This document shows positions 56,465 through 64,000 of a stretch of 64,000 nucleotides of DNA, in pieces. This stretch comes from Pararge aegeria (lineage: Eukaryota > Arthropoda > Insecta > Lepidoptera > Nymphalidae). A program made the translations under genes and the position numbers. Every line of letters begins with the position of its first letter. The first letter of the stretch is position 1. The notes beneath the pieces were generated by a model that worked only from the letters and a program-made list of their open reading frames with translations, made no database searches and was not told the origin of the DNA. The DNA is taken from assembly GCF_905163445.1 (NCBI RefSeq), contig NC_053194.1:12380921-12444920 (forward strand), given 5' to 3'.

Positions 56465-56600
56465 TCAATTCAAAGTTTATTTTTTCCAAGTAGACTTTAT
56501 AAGCACTTTTGAACCGTCTGTTTTTACTGACTCTACCATCGGTTCTACCGAGAAGAGCAGGCTAGAACCCCAGCAGATTGCCCTTTTTCATCATGACATG
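56465..56600 (-). mobile_element. LINE-X 3' UTR fragment, degenerate
   Basis: TCCAAGTAGACTTTATAAGC, ACTTTTGAACCGTCTG, ACTCTACCATCGGTTCTACC and GAGAAGAGCAGGC. Confidence 0.75.
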
Positions 56601-57079
56601 ACATCATTTCGCAGTTCAACAATCTCGTAAAAGATTTCTATATCTTGAGATTCGCCTGTTTTCAAGCAGTCTTTTGTTGGTATGCCTAGAGACTGAAAAG
56701 GTATAATCCCATAATATACCTTCTTAATTATTATTTTAAGATCGATGAAAGAAATGAGGTTATATATTCAAAATGATTCTAACGTCGAATAAAGTTTTAT
56801 ATATTCTTCTAATGTATATATATAATGCCTTAAGACGAGTTATACACAAACATACGCAGGCGAAGTTTTTATTTAATGATTGATAAAGCATTTCTAGTGT
56901 TTCGGGATAAGGCTAAGTTCTGCTTGAACACCAGAAGTAGTTGAGTCGATCCAGACACGCCATCGCGACGATTACGCGTAAAGGCTAAACTCGACTGTAT
57001 GCTGATCAGCACAAGTAGGAAAAAAGCTAAACGAACGTTTGTTATTTGCTTGCAAAAACTTTTTTATACCTCTACAAGT
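56601..57079. other. Unassigned sequence
   Basis: No gene or repeat recognised. Confidence 0.4.
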
Positions 57080-57265
57080 TAACCCTTAACTGAAATCTCA
57101 CCTGTCGGTAAGTGATGATGCAGTCTAAGATGGTAACGGGCTAACCTGTTATAGGTATGGTAGTTATATTAAACTCAAACCCCTAATCGGTTTATACGCG
57201 ACATCGTACTTAGCGGCACGTCTTTGTCGGTAGGGTTGTAACTAGCCACGGCAGAAGCCTCCCAC
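57080..57265 (-). mobile_element. SINE-B copy, 3' half
   Basis: TAACTGAAATCTCACCTGTC, ATGATGCAGTCTAAGATGGT, CCCCTAATCGGTTTATACGC and GTAACTAGCCACGGCAGAAG. Confidence 0.8.
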
Positions 57266-57939
57266 CAGACAAAACATAATTTTGATTTATTGAAATATTC
57301 ATAGATTACCCAGAAACACACATTTAAGAATATTGTTATTTCAAAATTATAAAACAAAGCAGTCAGCAGCCATAAATTGAACCTAAGTGTTACAAAATAA
57401 ATGAAATTTTTTCGTTCGTCGCGTCCTTGCGACCGTTTATAATGTTTTATTTCCAATTTCATTTCAATAATTCCATCCCCGTTTAAATAACATTATCTAA
57501 ATGTCGTAAATATCGGCCATTACTGAGGGCCCTTCAGAATTCCATGCGGCGTTTTTGAAACAGATGAGAATGACGCGTCAACTCCATCCAATGAGTCCTT
57601 TACACACATTGCGATATTTTATCGCACGATAGAAATATCGTGCTGACTCCAACTTACGCGCGAAATGTCATAATATTATTTCCTCTTATTATTTTCTAAT
57701 CATTTTGGACAGGGACACTAGCTTTGGGGCCTCGTTGGTGTGTGTACTGTGTTTTTTTAAACCACGGGCTTCATCTTGGAATATCATCAATTAGTTTTAT
57801 ACTAACCAAGTATTACCATTGTAATAGTGATTGTCTTTGATTTTAGACTAGGTATAGTTTATAATACCATATATTAATGACTATGCTGGTACAATGGTAC
57901 GTTAAAGTTGTATCATGATTACCTGGCCCTAATTTCCTG
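57266..57939. other. Unassigned sequence
   Basis: No gene. Small hairpin CACGATA, GAAA, TATCGTG at about 57627-57644. Confidence 0.4.
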
Positions 57940-58000
57940 GCTTCTTTTCTCAAAGAAGAGAGGGGCTTAAGGCTTTCACCCTTCACAGTGCTCCTATGCG
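57940..58000 (-). mobile_element. SINE-D-like fragment, degenerate
   Basis: CTTCTTTTCTCAAAGAAGAG, AGGGGCTTAAGGCTTTCACC and CAGTGCTCCTATGCGGG resemble the reversed SINE-D centre. Confidence 0.4.
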
Positions 58001-58053
58001 GGATATGTGTACAACTAATGATAAATCACGAGATTTTAATTGTACCTTTTTGA

Positions 58054-58365
58054 AGACCTCCCTGGCGCAACGGTGAGCGCTGTGAATTTAAGTAGGAGGT
58101 TCCGGGTTTTATTCCGTGCAGGGGCAATTTGGGAATTTATAATTTCTGATTTTCTCTGGTCTAGTCTGGACAAAGACCTTTACCAAGACCAAGTGCCTTT
58201 AAGCGATTTACTTTTCCGGTGCGATGACATGTAGAAACCGATTAGGGGTATGATTACCATACTCCCTAACAAGTTAGCCCGCTACCATCTTAGACTGCAT
58301 CATCACTTACCACCAGATGTGATTACAGTTAAGGGCTAACTTGTAGCGGAATAAAAAAAAACCTA
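58054..58365 (+). mobile_element. SINE-B copy, full length
   Basis: CCTCCCTGGCGCAACGGTGA (A box TGGCGCAACGG), GTTCCGGGTTTTATTCCGTG (B-box region), AATTTCTGATTTTCTCTGGT, GTAGAAACCGATTAGGGGTA, CTACCATCTTAGACTGCATC and GCTAACTTGTAGCGGAATAA with an A tail. Best SINE-B in the window. Confidence 0.92.
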
Positions 58366-58689
58366 AACTATTGAAATCGAGTATTCATTTCATCGCACGA
58401 TATTTCCCCGTACAGTCAAAATTGATGTGTGTACAAAAGGGGCGTAAGAAAAATATTGAGACAACAGACCCGCGGAGAGTCCTCGACGGCGACATAATGG
58501 CTTTTCATCGAATTCCTCTTGCTTTCTTTTGTTTATATCCCATCGATTGGATGATGGAGAGCGGTCGTGATTGTTCCAACAATGACGACAATCACAAAGG
58601 CCGAGCACTAAAATTATTGTGGTCTAAGAGTTAGTGGGAAATTTTGAGGAGGTACTTGATAAGAGCTAAAAGTAAACTCGAAATTATGT
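58366..58689. other. Unassigned sequence
   Basis: Opposed open frames (58371-58634 plus, 58390-58608 minus) have no domain. No repeat recognised. Confidence 0.4.
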
Positions 58690-58998
58690 TCAGCCTATCC
58701 AGCTGAGTAAAGGCTTCCTCTCTCATAGGAGTGAGAGCTTTAGATTGCCGATCCACCACACTGCGTCAATGCGCGTTTGTGGGCTTAAACGACTATTATT
58801 AAAACATGGAGTGAGAATGACAGTGAAGCCATCGGGACTTATCGTACTCCCAGGGACACGGGGATAAAAACCGCCAATTACCTAACTCATACAGGAATTT
58901 AACAGCAAAATCCAATACCAAATAGTATTTTTCCCAACCCGGGATTCGAACCCAGCACCTTGCAATCCGTAGTTGAACATGTTAGACCAACGAGGCGT
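58690..58998 (-). mobile_element. SINE-D copy, full length
   Basis: CCTCTCTCATAGGAGTGAGA, GATCCACCACACTGCGTCAA, GTGGGCTTAAACGACTATTA, CCCGGGATTCGAACCCAGCA (exact reversed B box) and TGTTAGACCAACGAGGCG (head). Similar length to the 40952 copy. Confidence 0.85.
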
Positions 58999-60299
58999 TT
59001 AACTGAATAATATAGTAGATATATGTAGGATTCAAATTTTCAATGCAATTCACTCTAAACTTCTTTGAGCTCTATCTCTTATGGCAGAAAGATGCAGACA
59101 AAAACTAAAAGGACAATTTGTGTTTTGAAACTCTTTCTCGTCCTGTATTAATTTTGTTGCTATTATTCTAAGACGTAGAGTCGTTATGGCACGATATGGT
59201 TCTCATGCCCCTCACGTACTGCCTTACGAATCGTAACTCAACACCAAATTATAGCGTCAAAACTTCCAAACCATTACCATCTCAAAGGTAACCAGATAAG
59301 GGATATGATTGCGTCAATAATCTTAAGAGACGACGTGATTTGTGTTGCGGGGTGTTCTATGCGCCTAGGCACGCCCATTTTGGTGACGTGTATATGTTAA
59401 ATGTGACGTTTAAACATTCTTAAATTTGAAATAATGAGCCTTTCATAGAAAACCACAGCTTTTATGGACTGATGTAACTTAGATATTCCCAAAGCGTACG
59501 TGAATTATGCCTGTATAATTATAAACACACAAAAGCTTTATGAGATATTTTGAAACTTACCTAATAGACCCTTGGAGAACAATAGGTTTACGAGTACCAA
59601 TTTTGTACAACGGTGGGAAAAACGCTTTGCTAGTATCATACGTAATATAAACAAATTTAAAATTTAACTCATGTCTGGTATTTCGGTAAGCTTTAAGCGC
59701 AGGATGGAACAGTCAAAATTCGCTATACGCTTTTTGGAACCGTCACGGATGTCTGTTTGTGACTTTGAGAAGAAGCCGGCAAGGAAATCAGGCAAGAAAA
59801 TCAATGTAAGGTTAAGTGGGATCAAGGATGACTAGGGCAACAGCAAAAAGGTCATGGCCCTTAAAACTATTAACACAATAAAATTGTACTGCACTTACTT
59901 TCATCATATGGACAAACATACACGTGTAAATGCGATTTAAACTCAGTTAGGCTGATCAATTTTGTTTTCTTTAGCTTGAAGTTAGAAAATCTATATAAAG
60001 TTAACAAAAATGTAATGCCTTGCCTTAGAACGTACTTAGAGCTATCGCTATTAGCAAGCTAAGTCTCGTTAGAGGCTTCTAATTTTCATTACAGGTTATA
60101 GAATTTTTTTACTGAATTATTCAATGAAGACCATATTTAAGTTTGAAATATGGTCACGAATAGCATATCTTTTTTTTCGCTGTGAAGAACTACGAAGATT
60201 AACTATTAATAGTGCAAGTTCTTTTAACCCAACTAAGCAGTCTCAGTACCTTCAAAAGTGGAGCCCGTGGCAGGACATCAGTGGAATATTATTTGTCTG
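58999..60299. other. Unassigned sequence with a LINE-X relic and a hairpin
   Basis: 59735-59800 (minus) holds GATGTCTGTTTGTGACTTTG and GAAGCCGGCAAGGAAATCAG, a strongly decayed LINE-X UTR. 60129-60155 is a 10-bp stem, GACCATATTT and AAATATGGTC. No gene is seen. Confidence 0.45.
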
Positions 60300-60307
60300 A
60301 TCATCAT

Positions 60308-60605
60308 GATCGTCATATCAACCCATTACCAGCCCACTACAGAGCACGGGTCTCCTCCCAAAATGAGCAAGGGTTAAGACCGCAGTTCACCACGGATGGC
60401 CCAGTGCGGATTGCTAGACTCCACAAAGCTTTGAGAACATTATGTAGGACCCTCAGGCATGCACGATGTCTTCCTTCACCGTTGAAGCACGTTTTTAATT
60501 ACTTAAAACGCACATAACTTAGAAAAGTTAGAGATGCGTGCTGGGATTTGAACTCGGCCCCCAGAAAGTGAAGTCGAGCTCCTACCCAATACACTATCAC
60601 CATTT
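60308..60605 (-). mobile_element. SINE-C copy, full length
   Basis: CATCATGATCGTCATATCAA, CCCATTACCAGCCCACTACA, GCGGATTGCTAGACTCCACA, AAAACGCACATAACTTAGAA, GCTGGGATTTGAACTCGGCC (B box) and ACACTATCACC (head). Confidence 0.9.
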
Positions 60606-61117
60606 ATTATTTGTGTGATGGTAATCGCTTATCAGAAAAACCTAAACTAATCTCGAAAAACGACCAGGACCTGCAATTTCGCTATTACAGTTAAACTACA
60701 GTAAATACAAGTTGTGCAATCCAAGAACTAAGTCACACCGTTAATTAACGTCTATACATAGAGATGGTTGCGACACGAAACCTAGATACTCTATCCTTTG
60801 TTCTCCATCGATCACTGTGACGTTCGATCATTAATATCTATGAATAGCGACCGAATAAACATCCAGAACGAATAATAATATGACAGACGTTCTAAACTGG
60901 TTAGTTACAGTACAAATCACAACAGGAGCCGTTATTGGCTTTGTCCACATACATGTAGATTACCTCTAGCTAGATGCCAGACCGACCATAATGTCCATAC
61001 ATACAAAAAACCTCGGCTTGCCAAACCCTTGGCTCGTAATACCTTTCCATCTCTGATTGCTTTGGTCGCGAAGTCTGCATGTCTGACTGCGGATCTTGAG
61101 ATCATGGATCATTCTGG
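60606..61117. other. Unassigned sequence
   Basis: No gene. RTE similarity may extend to the left of 61118, but I could not align it. Confidence 0.4.
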
Positions 61118-61300
61118 ATGCCGAGCTTTTGAGAGAGCCATACGTAGTTTAACGTTACGTGATCGAACGAATGAGAAATTAATAGCAGAACTAGCTGAAG
61201 CTGAAATGGCAATGGGTAGGGTACATTCATACCTACTTAGCCGATGCGGAGTTGATGGATCTGACAAGGTGGACAAACGACATCAAAGGTGTTGCTCAAA
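61118..61300 (+). pseudogene. RTE C-terminal relic cut by SINE-A
   Basis: Conceptual translation gives FERAIRSLTLRDRTNEKLI, compared with MERAMLGVSLRDRIRNVEI in the intact protein. A frameshift follows, after which KWQW and DLTRWTNDIKGVA-like codons are readable. Stops where the SINE-A head begins. Not functional. Confidence 0.85.
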
Positions 61301-61301
61301 G

Positions 61302-61545
61302 ACGGCAGATCGGCGCAGTGGGCAGCGACCCTGCTTTCTGAGTCAAAGACCGTAGGTTCTATTCCCACAACTGGAAAATGTTTGTGTGATGAAAATGTAT
61401 GTTTTTCGGTGTATCGTTTATCTATATTTTATAAGTTTTTATGTTAAGTATTCATAAAAATATTCATCAGTCATCTTAGCACCTATGGGTGATAGCTACT
61501 CACTTTGGGGCTAGACGGCATTGTGTGTAGTCGTAGTATATTATA
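61302..61545 (+). mobile_element. SINE-A copy, near full length
   Basis: GATCGGCGCAGTGGGCAGCG, CTGCTTTCTGAGTCAAAGAC, GTAGGTTCTATTCCCACAAC, AAAATATTCATCAGTCATCT, CTCACTTTGGGGCTAGACGG and a TATTTATTTATT tail. Confidence 0.92.
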
Positions 61546-61659
61546 TTTATTTATTAACCTACCTATTATAAAAAACTGACACTTTTTAATTTACAATATT
61601 AATGTGTATATTGGAGTATTTCCCCTCTCCGTCGCTTTGGGGCCTTTTTTTGTTGTTCG

Positions 61660-61975
61660 TTAGTCTCAATAAAACTCGAGAACGACCGGACCGATTTGAC
61701 CAAGTCTTGAAATATTCGTGTGGTAAAAATACTAATATTTATAAATTTTTCGATACGTGTCTGTGACCCAGTTCCTCCTAATTAGTTAGTTGGACCGATT
61801 TTGATGAAATGTTGTGTATTATTATATTACCTGGTTGGTTTTAAAACACAAGTCTTTGTCACTTAGTTTCTCCAGTCTAGTAGTTCCTCTAGTAGCAGTT
61901 GGACCGATTTTGATGAAAGGTTGTGTATTATTATATAACCTGGTTAGTTTGAAAACACAATTGTAGCAGACATCA
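61660..61975 (+). mobile_element. Helitron-like fragment with an internal 63-bp duplication
   Basis: GGACCGATTTGACCAAGTCT, TTTCGATACGTGTCTGTGAC, then two near-identical units at 61789-61851 and 61898-61960 starting at GTTGGACCGATTTTGATGAA. The same family recurs at 63838-64000. Confidence 0.5.
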
Positions 61976-62374
61976 TGATATTTTTCTACTTAAAATATTA
62001 TCAACTGTCAGCATCTCTCAAGGACGTTCAGTATCAATTCAAGAACATTATTATGTGAGTAAATTAAGTATGTGAGACTGCGCGAAGGAAACAAAGGCTA
62101 TTTCCAGCTATTTCTTTATTTTAAAACACAATAAAGGCGTCTGCTCACTTCGGCACGATATGTATGCAACGCGGCGAAGGGACACGCTGTTTGATATGGT
62201 TATTACGTTCTTTGTGGAAAGGATGTAGCCGTGAGACGGAGGTACCTAGAGATTTGGCTTAGGGTCGGACCAAACAGAACTCAGTAGCAACCCGGTTCAG
62301 TACTACAGATTTCTTCTCTAGTGCGGTTTAATACAAAAACAACATAGATAAGAAATAAGCTGGTAATGTGTTTA

Positions 62375-62525
62375 TTTTATTGGTTGGAGTCTTCGGCCGT
62401 GACTAGTTACCACCGTCTTACCTACAACAACTTGCCTCCATGATGATGTCCTGTAGAAACTGATCACCCCGCTACCAACTTACACTGCAGTCAAGGTCTA
62501 ACTTGTAGTGGAATAAAAAAAAATC
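62375..62525 (+). mobile_element. SINE-B 3' half
   Basis: CTTCGGCCGTGACTAGTTAC, GTCCTGTAGAAACTGATC, CTACCAACTTACACTGCAGT and CTAACTTGTAGTGGAATAAA with an A tail. Confidence 0.75.
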
Positions 62526-62604
62526 TAGTTAGTACCTACAGAAACTTTCTTGTTCATACGACTACGATGACTTTTAAGATCAGTTAGTAATACTTAAAGA
62601 CATT

Positions 62605-62694
62605 CCTCAGAGTCGGAGTTATTATTATTATATAAAGGTCTCTAATAGCGATCCTTAGAGTCGGAGTTAATAATAAAAAGGTCTCTAATAACGA
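62605..62694 (+). repeat. Tandem duplication, two units of about 45 bp
   Basis: CCTCAGAGTCGGAGTT...AAAGGTCTCTAATAGCGA (62605-62652) and CCTTAGAGTCGGAGTT...AAAGGTCTCTAATAACGA (62653-62694), differing mainly in the ATT/AAT run between. Confidence 0.85.
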
Positions 62695-62829
62695 AGTTCA
62701 TAATCCATAAACATTTCCTATAATAAATTTGATAGTTTCATATAGAATTAGAAAAGCAAACCTTATTGAACCGTCGCCCGATTTTAAAGGTAAATCCAAT
62801 CTTAGTTTGGAAAAAATTGCAACCGGAAT

Positions 62830-62975
62830 GCGAATTCAAATTTCATTTATTTCAAGTAGGCCGACTTTATAAGCACTTTTGAAACGTCATCTCTGTTTAT
62901 TTGTAGTGACTCTACCACCGGTTTCGTGGGCAGATTCCAGTGACGGGAAGCCGGTAAGAAACTCAGCAGTTGCCC
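62830..62975 (-). mobile_element. LINE-X 3' UTR copy
   Basis: AATTCAAATTTCATTTATTT, CAAGTAGGCCGACTTTATAA, GTGACTCTACCACCGGTTTC and GGTAAGAAACTCAGCAGTTG. Overlapping open frames on both strands here are read-through of this repeat. Confidence 0.85.
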
Positions 62976-63540
62976 CACGCAGTCGGTCCCTTAAGATTTG
63001 TCTTCGTGATACGCTAAAATTTCGAAAGATCTCCTGTGAACGAATGAATGGGCGGTCTCCTATGAAATGCAAATGTACTAAAGGAACCTGTTCGCTTTTG
63101 AAAAACTAATCCACTGTGACTACGACTAGTTGACGTGTTCAAATGATCTATGGACTCTACGTGAATACAATTAATTTTTGTGCGGTTTTGTCTACTACTT
63201 CTTTAAAGATAGGGTGAACTGGTTTATTGTATTAAAAATTTACCTGCTAAGGAATATTTTTTTCGGTAGCCCAAATTAGTATTTATAATGCGTGACTACC
63301 GTTTTCAATGATTTTACGATAGTTATCTTACTGAGAAGACCTTTTATCTTGGAAGTATAAAAATACCTCAAGGTACCTACTGCAGTGCTTTTATAATATT
63401 TGATAACTTTAGAAAGATTAGGCTAATCATAGGGAACAAACAAATTAATAAATAAACAAACGGACACTTTTTGTTATACACACTAATATTTGTGTGTATG
63501 TTTTGTGTTACACACTAATATTGTAAATTACATATAACAT
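62976..63540. other. Unassigned sequence
   Basis: No gene. From about 63470 repeated CACACTAATATT motifs lead into the palindrome at 63541. Confidence 0.4.
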
Positions 63541-63575
63541 TACACTAATATACACACTGTGTGTATATTAGTGTA
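63541..63575. repeat. Perfect 35-bp palindrome
   Basis: Arm TACACTAATATACACAC, centre T, then the exact complement GTGTGTATATTAGTGTA. Confidence 0.92.
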
Positions 63576-63837
63576 TTTCCCCACTTTCCATTGCAATAGT
63601 AGATTGAATCAAGTAATGTCACATTGCATTTTACAGTTTAGGCGGTATTAGGCCGATTAAGAAATCCGAGAGTGTTACAAGTAATATACACCACGCGTTT
63701 CATACGATATTCATCACACTTTCGAGAAAAAACTGGATAAACTTTTAAATTCGTTCCCAGAAAATAACAAACTGACTTTTGAATTTATTAGTGAGTTATA
63801 CACTAATATTGCAAATTACAGGTAATTATAGATATCT

Positions 63838-64000
63838 ATCGTCTATAAAAATGAACAGCTGGACCGATTTGGCTAATAGGTCTTGAAAAATTCGAGGAAA
63901 GGTTTAAACGGTTCCAAAAATATACTAATATATACAATTCCTCGATACGTGTACGTTTGTCACCTAGCGCCTCCTTAACAGTTGGACTGGACAGTTGTAT
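63838..64000 (+). mobile_element. Helitron-like fragment running off the window
   Basis: ATCGTCTATAAAAATGAACA, GCTGGACCGATTTGGCTAAT, TTCCTCGATACGTGTACGTT and GCGCCTCCTTAACAGTTGGA parallel the 61660 piece. The right end lies outside the window. Confidence 0.5.

Noticed and set aside
1..64000. CRISPR arrays, operons, prophage or bacterial insertion sequences
   Set aside because: No regularly spaced repeat array, no prokaryotic gene density and no ribosome-binding pattern. Everything points to insect nuclear DNA.
1..64000. Endogenous viral sequence
   Set aside because: No capsid, envelope, integrase or viral polymerase motif was recognised. The only polymerase is the RTE reverse transcriptase.

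Overview
This window looks like repeat-rich, AT-rich nuclear DNA from a moth or butterfly (Lepidoptera). The evidence is the mix of interspersed repeats: several tRNA-derived SINE families with GATGATG or A-rich tails, LINE 3' ends with (GAATTT)n or (TTTGAC)n tails, Helitron-like termini ending in CTAGT, an RTE-clade retrotransposon, and a short run of the insect telomeric motif (CCTAA)5. The species cannot be named from the sequence. No convincing host protein-coding gene, rRNA gene or functional tRNA gene was found. Small exons of a large-intron gene could be hidden and could not be excluded by eye.

The only long open reading frame is at 34803-37865: a 1020-residue apurinic-type endonuclease plus reverse transcriptase of the RTE clade. 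It lies in a structurally complete element (34656-37884) with a (TGA)n-type 3' tail. The element is flanked by a perfect 12-bp target-site duplication, AACGCTTTGCAG, at 34644-34655 and 37885-37896. It sits inside an older dispersed repeat whose two halves flank it. Degenerate pieces of the same or related RTE elements lie at 1229-1572 (-), 28927-29280 (+), 29850-30222 (-) and 61118-61300 (+).

Layout. 0-5 kb: SINE-B, an RTE relic, the coding 3' end of LINE-X, SINE-C. 5-13 kb: Helitron-like pieces and SINEs A, C and D in otherwise featureless AT-rich DNA. 13-17 kb: three copies of a GATAAGGCCGCC repeat and a duplicated TAAT-rich segment. 19-33 kb: dense SINE, LINE and Helitron debris, including nested insertions, a 54-bp direct repeat and the CCTAA run. 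33.7-38.1 kb: a composite SINE and the intact RTE element. 38-48 kb: SINEs D, E and C, the coding end of LINE-Y, and related repeats. 48-54 kb: long stretches with no recognised repeat, then SINE and LINE copies. 54-64 kb: further SINE, LINE and Helitron copies, a (CA)n microsatellite and a perfect palindrome near the right edge.

Nothing here works together as a pathway. The relations between parts are those of transposon biology: SINEs rely on LINE machinery in trans, insertions nest in one another, and the RTE element is the only candidate for an autonomous enzyme source. The family names used here (SINE-A to E, LINE-X, LINE-Y, Rep-G, Rep-S, Rep-V, Rep-W) are local labels based on sequence shared between copies within this window.
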